From positions 1 through 21,096 of the IMG/VR virus record IMGVR_UViG_3300034062_006264: 21,096 bases of DNA; one strand, 5' to 3'. The notes under the pieces are model-generated. The model was not told the origin of the DNA, searched no databases, and saw only the letters and a list, made by a program, of their open reading frames with translations. How positions within the stretch are numbered: position 1 is the stretch's first letter; each line of letters begins with the position of its first letter. Below, in pieces: positions 7,815 to 13,911 of this stretch. The DNA is from a virus. A program made the position numbers and the translations under genes.

Positions 7815-8072
7815 CTATTTGCGGTAAGCAATCACGCTGCCGGCGTGGAGTTTGATGGCGGTGAAGATGCCGTCGATCGTGGTGCCGGACGGGATGGCGG
7901 TGGCGCTGCCACTGGTCAGGTTGGCGATGCCGGTGCTGTTGCCGGTGAGGACTTCGAATTTGGTGGCGTTGTCCAGGCTGTCGATGCTGACGAATTCGCC
8001 GGTCACTTGGGTCGTGTTGGCGATGAGGACGCTGCCGTTCTGGCGGTTGGTTGTTCTTACGTTTGCGTTCAT
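7815..8072 (-). CDS. Small beta-rich protein (85 aa), unknown function
   Basis: I do not recognise a named family. The protein is Thr/Ser/Asn/Ile-rich, with short alternating strands (SVLIANTTQVTGEFVSI, ATKFEVLTGNSTGI) and a C-terminal segment GIFTAIKLHAGSVIAYRK. It has no membrane segment or signal peptide. The pattern suits a small virion surface or decoration protein. It is followed within 2 bases by the first lysis-cassette gene. The ATG at 8072 is preceded by heptamer-like sequence rather than by a Shine-Dalgarno. Confidence 0.7.
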   Translation of the reverse strand: MNANVRTTNRQNGSVLIANTTQVTGEFVSIDSLDNATKFEVLTGNSTGIANLTSGSATAIPSGTTIDGIFTAIKLHAGSVIAYRK

Positions 8073-8084
8073 AGATTGATTAGG

Positions 8085-8194
8085 GATGAGACTTGAGTTT
8101 GAGACTTGAGTGAGAGGCAGTTGATCGGTGGTTAAGCGGCAAGATGCCGCTTCTACTTTTCTACTCAGGTTTCACGTTTCAGGTTTCAGCTTTC
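8085..8194. repeat. Two tandem-repeat arrays flanking a REP-like hairpin in the adaptor/85-aa gene gap
   Basis: The 129-bp gap between the adaptor gene and the 85-aa gene holds two different arrays: GAGACTTGAGTTTGAGACTT-type repeats at about 8086-8116, and GGTTTCACGTTTCAGGTTTC-type repeats at about 8167-8194. A GTAG-headed hairpin lies between them (annotated separately). No gene is seen in this gap. Confidence 0.7.
8134..8156 (-). repeat. REP-like element 1: GTAG plus hairpin
   Basis: On the minus strand GTAG is followed after a one-base step by a perfect 8-bp stem (AAGCGGCA) with a 3-base loop (TCT). The GTAG tetranucleotide 5' of a hairpin is the signature of REP elements recognised by RAYT (REP-associated tyrosine) transposases. 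The hairpin has no U-tract on the transcribed strand, so it is a weak candidate for an intrinsic terminator. Confidence 0.65.
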
Positions 8195-8201
8195 CTTTCT
8201 G

Positions 8202-8822
8202 TTAGTAATGTCCGATCCGGGCGGACCAGGCTTGGGGTTGGTTTTGTTGGAAGTAAAATTTGTCGCGCTCGGTCACTAGTTCGTTCATGGCTTTTTCTTC
8301 CATGAGGGTTGATTTCGTGAGCTGGCCGTCTTCTTCGAGAAGCGAGGCCGTGAGGTAGTAGCCGACGGCTTTGCTTAGGACCGCCGGGACGGTCGCGGTG
8401 AGGTTGCTCGTGGTGTAGGTGTCGGGGCGGAGGCGGTATCTCACCCAGGCGGTGGTGGGGATGTCGGTGTCGTCCGGGAAGCGGATGCTGTCGCCGAGGA
8501 GGCTGTATTGGAGTTCGCGGGGTGAGGCGGTTTTGTTCGGGTTGTCCCGAGTGATGGCAAAGACTTCGCCCATCGGGGTCTCGCCGCCGCCTTGGTCGTA
8601 GTCGATTCTGAAGCCGTTCGTTTCGTCGCCCTGGATGGTGCGCTCCTCGATGCGGCAAAGCTCGGGCCAATCCGCCCAGGTCCAGCATTGCTCGATGGCG
8701 TCGTTCGCCGCGGCGACGAGCATGGTCTGCGCACCGGAGGGAATATTTGCCAACGCAGAGGCGTCGTTGCCGACTCTCTGCCAGGCGCGTAACAAAATGC
8801 TTTGTAGGGTGACAGTTCTCAC
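8202..8822 (-). CDS. Head-tail adaptor, P22 gp4 / T7 gp11-like
   Basis: The 206-aa protein has a helical N-terminus (LQSILLRAWQRVGNDA), a conserved-looking NDAIEQCWTWADWPEL helix that matches the usual pattern of podovirus adaptor proteins, a beta-hairpin middle region, and a C-terminal helical segment (LSKAVGYYLTASLLEEDGQL, then EEKAMNELVTERDKFYFQQN). Adaptors of this type form a dodecameric ring beneath the portal. Translation appears to start with GTG at 8822, directly after a CCTTAGTG repeat that also overlaps the preceding stop. I see no Shine-Dalgarno. Assignment rests on length, helix pattern and the presence of portal and nozzle genes. Confidence 0.75.
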   Translation of the reverse strand: MRTVTLQSILLRAWQRVGNDASALANIPSGAQTMLVAAANDAIEQCWTWADWPELCRIEERTIQGDETNGFRIDYDQGGGETPMGEVFAITRDNPNKTASPRELQYSLLGDSIRFPDDTDIPTTAWVRYRLRPDTYTTSNLTATVPAVLSKAVGYYLTASLLEEDGQLTKSTLMEEKAMNELVTERDKFYFQQNQPQAWSARIGHY

Positions 8823-8827
8823 GGGGA

Positions 8828-8843
8828 CACTAAGGCACTAAGG
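8828..8843. repeat. Tandem CCTTAGTG octamer, two copies, providing a stop codon
   Basis: Minus-strand sequence CCTTAGTGCCTTAGTG lies at the junction of the 130-aa gene and the adaptor gene. The stop codon TAG of the 130-aa gene lies within the first unit (CCT TAG TG). The second unit and the following bases occupy the place of a ribosome binding site for the adaptor GTG start. Confidence 0.7.
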
Positions 8844-9230
8844 GGCTGCAACGGGTTCGGGGAGCGGGGTGATGGTGACGGTGTCGCCGGACCAGACCCA
8901 TTCGCGGGTGCGGGTTTCGGGGGCGCGGACGCTGCTGCCGCCGGCGGCGAGGATCTGGTTGATGCCGGTGGCGCTGCTGACGTAGAGGGTGAGGAGTTGT
9001 TCGCTTTGCTGTTCACCGAGGCGTTCGAGGACGGACTTGAGCGTGGCGTCGTCGAGGCCGAAGATTTTGGCGTGCAGGGTGGAGAGGCTTTGCGCGTAGA
9101 GTTCGCCGTAGTAGCGGCTGGCGGCGGCGGCGCGGTCGATGTCGCTGATGGCGCGTTCGGCGGGGGTGACGGGGATGAGTTGCGCGTGGGCGCTGGCGGT
9201 GGCGAGGAGGAGGATGAGGAGATGTTTCAT
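8838..9230 (-). CDS. Secreted 130-aa protein with Sec signal peptide, within the head-tail operon
   Basis: From the ATG at 9230 the protein begins MKHLLILLLATASAHAQLIP, a short classical signal peptide with an AHA|Q cleavage site after residue 16. The mature part is largely helical (RAISDIDRAAAASRYYGELY; LDDATLKSVLERLGEQQSEQ), then Ala/Gly-rich, ending with a short strand region (TREWVWSGDTVTITPLPE). A longer in-frame start at 9308 exists, but the TAATG overlap with the preceding stop and the perfect signal peptide favour 9230. I do not know the family. A periplasmic protein among virion genes could act in superinfection exclusion, lysis or envelope passage; none of these is shown by the sequence. 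Confidence 0.8.
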   Translation of the reverse strand: MKHLLILLLATASAHAQLIPVTPAERAISDIDRAAAASRYYGELYAQSLSTLHAKIFGLDDATLKSVLERLGEQQSEQLLTLYVSSATGINQILAAGGSSVRAPETRTREWVWSGDTVTITPLPEPVAAP

Positions 9231-10405
9231 TAGTTTAGTTTTTCGGCGTGAAGCCATGAATTTGTTCCGAGAGAGACGGGTTGGTTGGTGTTCTGACCCG
9301 GCCACCAACGGAAATAGAGCGTGGCGGCGTTGGTGCCGGTTTGTAAGACCATGCTTCCGCCGACAATGCGGTCCATGTTGGTGCGAAACTCCAAGGTTTG
9401 CCCGCCGCCATCACCGCGAACGGCGGTGCTTTGCCCTGAGCTGGTTTCCCAGCCAACTGCGCGAAGACCGTCGCGGAACTGGTATGTTCCGTTGCGCTGG
9501 AGGTTGGTAATAAATGTCGCTGTCGCCGCCAGCGTGTAGCCCCAGCTAAGCGTGTTGGTCGCCACTTGAATGTTAAGGTTCCACGTCACGCGATAAGTGG
9601 TGTTTGCCGCAAGCGAAAGGCTGGCGTTGGTGTCGTCGTTGACCGCAAAGTTCCAGTCGTTGTTGGTCCAGTTTGATCGGGACGTTGCGCTCATGATGCG
9701 CGAAAACTGCGTGCGGCTTTCCACGAACGATGATCCGCCCGCGCCGTCTGCGGTGAGCAAGGCGCCATTCGCAGCGGCGGCGCTGGGCGGGTTGCCTGCG
9801 GTGAGGGCGCCGTTGGTGCCGATGATGGCGGTGCGGGAGTTGGCGTTGGTGAGCGGGGTGAAGCGGAGGTTGTTGCTCCAGACGAGCGTGTTGGTGCGGC
9901 GGGTGACGATGTTGCCGTTCGTGTCGGTGACGAGGCCGATGTTTTGCGCCATGGCCGAGCTGGCCATGAGGGCGGCGAGGACGATGGCGGAGAGGGCAAA
10001 GGCTACCGAGCGGACGACGCTGTCGGTGCCGGTGACTTTGAAGGTGAGCGTTTCGTTGTCGGTGATTTCTACTTGCATGCTGCGGGTTGGGGCGCCGTCG
10101 TCGTAGATGACGAATGCGGCGTCTGACATGACATCGTGGAAGCTGGTGTCGGTGAGCTGGTAGTCGTTGTCGCGGGAAGCGCCGACGATGGCCTTGCGCA
10201 CATACACGCCAGCCTGTTTGTAAGAGCTGAAGGGCCAGGTGCCGGAATTGGAGCGGACGAGCCAGCGGCTATCGAGGGCCGCCGTGCCGTCGAGCGGGAG
10301 GTCGGCATAGGTTGCCACTTCGCCTGCGAAGAAGGCAGAGCCGCCTCCGCCTCCAGACCCCTTGAGGTCGAAGTTGCCGGTAAACGGATTGAAGGCGAAG
10401 CCCAT
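9230..10405 (-). CDS. Fibre-like virion protein with internal signal-peptide-like segment (391 aa)
   Basis: The N-terminus MGFAFNPFTGNFDLKG plus a Gly run is a typical virion-attachment leader, followed by an about 100-residue domain (YADLPLDGTAALDSRWLVR ... DTSFHDVMSDAAFVIYDDG) and a strand segment TLTFKVTGTDSVVRS. At residues 134-154 there is VAFALSAIVLAALMASSAMA|Q, a hydrophobic stretch with an AxA cleavage-type motif. The rest (about 155-391) is Asn/Thr/Ser-rich, starts NIGLVTDTNGNIVTRRTNTL, and ends in a beta-rich tip with SWLHAEKLN. It looks like an in-frame fusion of a fibre N-terminus to a formerly secreted protein. No in-frame start codon lies just before the hydrophobic segment. There is no Shine-Dalgarno at 10405; AATCTCC-type repeat sequence precedes it. 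Confidence 0.75.
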   Translation of the reverse strand: MGFAFNPFTGNFDLKGSGGGGGSAFFAGEVATYADLPLDGTAALDSRWLVRSNSGTWPFSSYKQAGVYVRKAIVGASRDNDYQLTDTSFHDVMSDAAFVIYDDGAPTRSMQVEITDNETLTFKVTGTDSVVRSVAFALSAIVLAALMASSAMAQNIGLVTDTNGNIVTRRTNTLVWSNNLRFTPLTNANSRTAIIGTNGALTAGNPPSAAAANGALLTADGAGGSSFVESRTQFSRIMSATSRSNWTNNDWNFAVNDDTNASLSLAANTTYRVTWNLNIQVATNTLSWGYTLAATATFITNLQRNGTYQFRDGLRAVGWETSSGQSTAVRGDGGGQTLEFRTNMDRIVGGSMVLQTGTNAATLYFRWWPGQNTNQPVSLGTNSWLHAEKLN

Positions 10406-10426
10406 TACAAATTAGAAATTGGAGAT

Positions 10427-10636
10427 TTAAGAGCGGACGACGGTGGCGATGCGGGCGTCGTCCGAGGACGGCGTGCCGCCGACATAGGTGAACGTCAACG
10501 TGGCGACGGTGTTGGTTCCCTCTTTGTAGACGACGCTGGAAAGGTTGTTCGTGGTCGAGACGTAGCTCAGCTCAACGGTCGTATGCTGCGGGATGTTCAG
10601 TCCGGGAATGTTTCTGACTTGGACGTTGGGGTTCAC
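10427..10636 (-). CDS. Small 69-aa protein downstream of portal
   Basis: I do not recognise this protein. It is a short beta-rich polypeptide (TTVELSYVSTTNNLSSVVYK, then NTVATLTFTYVGGT) ending DDARIATVVRS, with no membrane segment. It starts with GTG at 10636, right after a heptamer array, and lacks a Shine-Dalgarno. It ends 21 bases before the 391-aa fibre-like gene. The sequence VVYKEGTNTVATLTFTYVGG resembles short virion proteins that sit next to fibre proteins, so a structural role is plausible. Amino acid composition and the absence of a better frame support it as real. Confidence 0.6.
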   Translation of the reverse strand: MNPNVQVRNIPGLNIPQHTTVELSYVSTTNNLSSVVYKEGTNTVATLTFTYVGGTPSSDDARIATVVRS

Positions 10637-10672
10637 AGGAGAGTTGAGAGTTGAGGGATGAGAGTTGAGGGA
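10637..10672. repeat. GAGTTGAG-type tandem repeat downstream of portal; left member of a direct-repeat pair
   Basis: The 36-bp gap between portal stop and the 69-aa gene consists almost wholly of degenerate GAGTTGAG / GGGATGA units. Bases 10650-10669 (gttgagggatgagagttgag) are identical to 13269-13288 on the other side of the portal + 142-aa genes. Confidence 0.8.
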
Positions 10673-12826
10673 TTAGGCGGCGGCGGGGGCCGTGGCGCCG
10701 CGGGCGGCGAAGGCTCCGCCCATGGATTGCGGCTGGGACGCGAGCGCGGGGACGGCGCCGGTTCTCCCGATCTGGGCGTTTTGGATTTGGGTCATTTGGA
10801 AGTTCAGGGCTTGGGCTCGGGCGTCGACCATCCCTTTGTAGATTTCGTCGCCGGCGTAGCGTTGCTGGAGCTGGGGGTTGGCCTGGATCGCGCTTTGGAG
10901 GACTTGCAATCTCAGCTGGGGGTTGACGCCTTGTTCGGGTAATGGGGGCTCGATGCCGGCGCTGATCTTCGTTAGGGCGAGTTGTTCGTCTTCGGCTTCT
11001 TGGGCGGTGGCGACGTCTTGGCTGCGGACGATCATGGACGCCAGGCTGGGGTCTACGGCCCCGACGATGAAGTTGACTAACCCGGCGCGATCAATAACGC
11101 CGGCGACGTCGAGGGGGACGGCGACTTTGGCGATATACTCGAGCTTTTTGCCGAGGACTTCGGCGTCCAAATCGCGGACGTCGAATTCGGCGACTAGGTC
11201 GTAGCGGCCTTGGATCTGCTCGCGGCTGACTTGGAACGGGGCGGGCATGGCGCCGGCGACTCGGGCGATCTCGGTGTCGCTGACGTATTGCTGCATCAGG
11301 GCGAAGGCTTGGGCGATGACGGCTTTGCTACTGCGGAGCCAGCGGTCGACCATGGTTTGCTGGGTCAACATGGTGAGCGGCTGCGGGACGCTGGCGCTGA
11401 AGCGGCCGAAATATTCGTCGACGTCGCGGCGGGTGGCGGCTTCGATCTCGATGGTGCCGCTGTCGAATCGCGGGGGGTCCATCCATCCGAATTCGTTGGG
11501 GCGTCTTTCCGGGATCTGGGCGCCGGGGCCGAAGATGAGGTTTAGTTTGCCGCGGTTCGCGGGGACGCGCACGGGGGGGAGGACGGCGACGGCGGCGCGG
11601 TCGCTGCGGAAGTCGCGCTGGGTCTTGATCTCATACTGCTGGCTCTCGAGGAGCTCGGGGACGCCGCGGGATTCGAGGAGGTTGCGGGAGATGCGTTCGC
11701 GGGCGAATTCGACGAAGGGGTAGTCGCCGTGGCTATACGGGAGGAGTTCGCTGACGGCGACTTCGTCGGCGACGGATTCGTGCAGGACGGTGTAGTGGAC
11801 GCGGGTGGTTTGGTCCTTGTTGAATTGCTTCTGGTAGTAGTGCCAGAGCTCGATCATCTCGCGCTCGGTTTCGAGGTTGATGATTTCTTGCCGGTAGTAA
11901 TTCCTGATCGGGCGGCGGTAGGCGCCTTTGTGGCGGAGGGCTTGTTCGACGAAGTCTTCGCTATACCCGTCGGTGACGATGCGTTCGCGCAGTTCGGTCT
12001 CGGTGACCATTTCGCGCCAGGTGACGTAGCGTGCGCGTTGGAGGTCGGAGGTTTGAGGGGGAAAGTAGATGTCTTCCCAGGGCTCGAGGGCGACGAATTC
12101 GGGGCGGTTCTCGAAGAGGTAGGGATTTTCGTAGGTGCAGGCGCCGGTATTGCGGAGGTCGCGGACGCAGCTGAGCTTGCCGGCCGCCGGGCCGATGAGG
12201 TCGGCGAGCATTTGCTTGGCGTCTTCTTCCTGGAGCGGGTCCATGATGCTCTCGAGGAGGATCTGGATCATGGGGTCGCCGGTCTCGGCGAGCATGGCGG
12301 CGAGCTGGTCGAGGGTGATGGTCTTGGATTCGGTGCGGGTGGTGCGGCGCCAGAATACCCCCATCACGGCGAGGCCGTATTGTTCCTGCATTTGCGCGAG
12401 GAGTTCGACTTCGCGGCGTAAATCATCGGCGCAGTGTTGGAAGAGCATCCATTTCAACGCGGTCTCGGCGCTGACTTTGGCCGCGTAGTCGCTGGACTCG
12501 ATGGGTTGAAGTTGGATTTTGCTGCGGAAGAAGGCGTTCGTTAAGAGGGCGACGTTCTCGTTGCAGATTTGGTCGGCGAGGCGGACGCGGGCGTCGCTGG
12601 CGCCTTCCCAGGGGAAGGCTTGCTTGGCCAGGGCGGAGGAATGTTTGCGTCCGTCGGGGGATTGGCCGGACCAGATGGCGTGGCGGACTTCGTAGTTGCG
12701 TTGCTTTTTGTCGAGGTAGCCGCCGACGTCGGACTCGGCCTCCTGGATGTTGAGGAGGAAGCCGCGGATGTCTTCCGCGGAGGGCTTACCTAATGTCGCC
12801 TCATAATTGTAGCCGGAGGAGTCCAT
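10673..12826 (-). CDS. Portal protein
   Basis: This 717-aa protein is the longest in the window. An N-terminal region of helical and charged segments carries QAFPWEGASDARVRLADQIC at about residues 68-88, a motif typical of portal proteins of podovirus-like phages (PFxG-x-SD-x-R-x-x-x-D). A long mixed alpha/beta wing (about 170-400), a leg and stem region, and a C-terminal Gln/Ala-rich helical barrel and tail (QLRLQVLQSAIQANPQLQQR; QSMGGAFAARGATAPAAA) follow. The portal forms the dodecameric ring at the packaging vertex and docks the terminase. Its ATG overlaps the stop of the 142-aa gene (TGATG). There is no Shine-Dalgarno; CAGGTCT-type heptamers precede the start. Its position downstream of the capsid gene is unusual. 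The family name is inferred from size and motif. Confidence 0.85.
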   Translation of the reverse strand: MDSSGYNYEATLGKPSAEDIRGFLLNIQEAESDVGGYLDKKQRNYEVRHAIWSGQSPDGRKHSSALAKQAFPWEGASDARVRLADQICNENVALLTNAFFRSKIQLQPIESSDYAAKVSAETALKWMLFQHCADDLRREVELLAQMQEQYGLAVMGVFWRRTTRTESKTITLDQLAAMLAETGDPMIQILLESIMDPLQEEDAKQMLADLIGPAAGKLSCVRDLRNTGACTYENPYLFENRPEFVALEPWEDIYFPPQTSDLQRARYVTWREMVTETELRERIVTDGYSEDFVEQALRHKGAYRRPIRNYYRQEIINLETEREMIELWHYYQKQFNKDQTTRVHYTVLHESVADEVAVSELLPYSHGDYPFVEFARERISRNLLESRGVPELLESQQYEIKTQRDFRSDRAAVAVLPPVRVPANRGKLNLIFGPGAQIPERRPNEFGWMDPPRFDSGTIEIEAATRRDVDEYFGRFSASVPQPLTMLTQQTMVDRWLRSSKAVIAQAFALMQQYVSDTEIARVAGAMPAPFQVSREQIQGRYDLVAEFDVRDLDAEVLGKKLEYIAKVAVPLDVAGVIDRAGLVNFIVGAVDPSLASMIVRSQDVATAQEAEDEQLALTKISAGIEPPLPEQGVNPQLRLQVLQSAIQANPQLQQRYAGDEIYKGMVDARAQALNFQMTQIQNAQIGRTGAVPALASQPQSMGGAFAARGATAPAAA

Positions 12827-13254
12827 CAGAGGGCGGAGACCGGAGACCTGAGACCTGAGTCAGACTCGGAATCGGAGATTGGAGATTGGAGATTTGAGAT
12901 GTCAGACGGGCAGATGCCGGTGTTTTCGCTGGGGTTGAAATCCATGCCGGCGAAGCTGACTTGCGTCTTGGCGCTGGTGGATTCGACGCGGCACTCGGGG
13001 TTGTCGCGGAGGAGGGACTTGAGCCAGTCTTTGTCTCTGGTGATGCCGGGGTTGCGGCGTTCCCAGTCGATGAAGGCGAAGGCGTCTATTGAGGCCACGT
13101 GCTGGCCTACTCCTTCGATGTGGGCGTGCTCGAGGCGGGCGTTGGCCTCGGCGATGCGTAGCTGCCGGGCCCGGGCGTTGACGGCTTGGGCGTAGAAGCC
13201 GCGCTGTAACTCCTCTTTGACGAGGGAGCCGAGTTCGGTATCTAGATCAAGCAT
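12826..13254 (-). CDS. 142-aa protein preceding portal, C-terminus encoded by repeat DNA
   Basis: The N-terminal 110 residues are helical and charged (MLDLDTELGSLVKEELQRGF, then QAVNARARQLRIAEANARLE, and FAFIDWERRNPGITRDKDWL), ending in a segment with MDFNPSENTG. I do not recognise the family; a small conserved gene next to a portal is common. The last about 25 residues (ISNLQSPISDSESDSGLRS) are translated from tandem ATCTCCA / CAGGTCT heptamers, so this tail is probably a late, low-value addition. The stop overlaps the portal ATG. The ATG at 13254 is preceded by heptamers instead of a Shine-Dalgarno. Confidence 0.75.
   Translation of the reverse strand: MLDLDTELGSLVKEELQRGFYAQAVNARARQLRIAEANARLEHAHIEGVGQHVASIDAFAFIDWERRNPGITRDKDWLKSLLRDNPECRVESTSAKTQVSFAGMDFNPSENTGICPSDISNLQSPISDSESDSGLRSPVSAL
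12834..12897. repeat. Heptamer repeats (GAGACCT and GGAGATT types) in the 3' end of the 142-aa gene
   Basis: Two different families abut: GAGACCTGAGACCTGAG near 12838-12856 and GGAGATTGGAGATTGGAGAT near 12871-12892. Both are within the coding sequence of the 142-aa protein and directly upstream of the portal start. Confidence 0.75.
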
Positions 13255-13255
13255 G

Positions 13256-13290
13256 GGAGGAGTTGAGGGTTGAGGGATGAGAGTTGAGTG
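13256..13290. repeat. GAGTTGAG-type tandem repeat upstream of the 142-aa gene; right member of a direct-repeat pair
   Basis: Degenerate GAGTTGAGGGTTGAGGGATG units fill the space in front of the 142-aa start codon. Bases 13269-13288 are identical to 10650-10669, so the two arrays bracket the portal + 142-aa block in the same orientation. Confidence 0.8.
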
Positions 13291-13299
13291 AGACGGAAA

Positions 13300-13327
13300 C
13301 GGCCGACGCCGGGGACGGCGCCGCTAC
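13300..13327 (-). repeat. REP-like element 2: GTAG plus hairpin
   Basis: On the minus strand GTAG is followed at once by an 8-bp stem (CGGCGCCG / CGGCGTCG, one G-T pair) with a 4-base loop. Same orientation and layout as the other GTAG hairpins in the window. Confidence 0.6.
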
Positions 13328-13345
13328 AAATTGGAGATGAAGAAA

Positions 13346-13439
13346 CACGCTTTTGCTCCCCTGGGAATTTTCCCTGAATCCCACCATGAGTTGTTGCCGA
13401 GTTGGCGACATGAACCCAGGGGAGCAAAGTGCGTGCTAC
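13346..13439 (-). repeat. Long GTAG-headed inverted repeat downstream of the decoration gene
   Basis: On the minus strand GTAG (13439-13436) is followed by an arm at 13435-13415 that pairs with 13365-13346. The CCCAGGGGAGCAAA core is perfect, with one or two mismatches near the base of the stem. The 49-base loop holds two small hairpins (around GGAAAATTCC and GTCGCC/GGCAAC). The downstream arm is followed by TTTCTTC, so the structure could also act as a transcription terminator after the capsid genes. It begins 4 bases after the TAA of the 149-aa gene. Together with 13255-13345, this explains the 190-bp gap; no gene is seen there. Confidence 0.65.
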
Positions 13440-13443
13440 CTCA

Positions 13444-13893
13444 TTAGCTGAGGCTGTCGAGCTGGGCGACTTCGAGGAAGATGTGGATCTCCCCTTTGTC
13501 GAGCTCGAGCAGGTCGTAGCTCGCCATGGAGGCGAACTTGGCGACAACCGCGGTCGCGGCAACGTAGGCGTGAGGCGTGGTCGAGGCGTGGGCCTTGGCC
13601 AGAATCTCAGTGCCGTTCACGTTGATCTGCTGCGACGTGATGAAGCGGTCGTCGTCGGTGGCGTCGCCAACGATGACGGTGTTGCTGTTGTAGGCCGAGG
13701 TGCCGACCAGCTCGAAGGGAACCTTCAAGTAGGTGGCGGCACTTTTCACGACGCTGTTGGCCGGCAGGGTGATCAAGGTGATGTCCTGCGCGGTGTTGTC
13801 AGCCGAGGTCGTCAGATCGGTGTGGTCGATGACGAAACGGTAGTTGAATCCACGAGGACTCTCGTGGAGTGAGCGGAATGCGTTGGTTGTCAT
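13444..13893 (-). CDS. Probable capsid decoration / head-associated protein
   Basis: The 149-aa beta-rich protein directly follows the major capsid gene (18-base gap). It has the pattern seen in small virion proteins found after capsid genes: FVIDHTDLTTSADNTAQDIT, LPANSVVKSAATYLKVPFEL, SNTVIVGDATDDDRFI, and a C-terminal YDLLELDKGEIHIFLEVAQL. No membrane or signal sequences are present. A good Shine-Dalgarno (AAGGAAA, about 8 bases before the ATG) is present, as expected for a highly expressed virion gene. Function as decoration protein is inferred from position and fold type; a head-completion or fibre role is possible. Confidence 0.75.
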   Translation of the reverse strand: MTTNAFRSLHESPRGFNYRFVIDHTDLTTSADNTAQDITLITLPANSVVKSAATYLKVPFELVGTSAYNSNTVIVGDATDDDRFITSQQINVNGTEILAKAHASTTPHAYVAATAVVAKFASMASYDLLELDKGEIHIFLEVAQLDSLS

Positions 13894-13911
13894 AATAGTG
13901 ATTTCCTTCGA

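Noticed and set aside
8134-8156. Intrinsic transcription terminator for the minus-strand operon
   Set aside because: The stem is good but the transcribed strand lacks a U-tract after it; the U-rich side faces the opposite strand, where no gene is supported.
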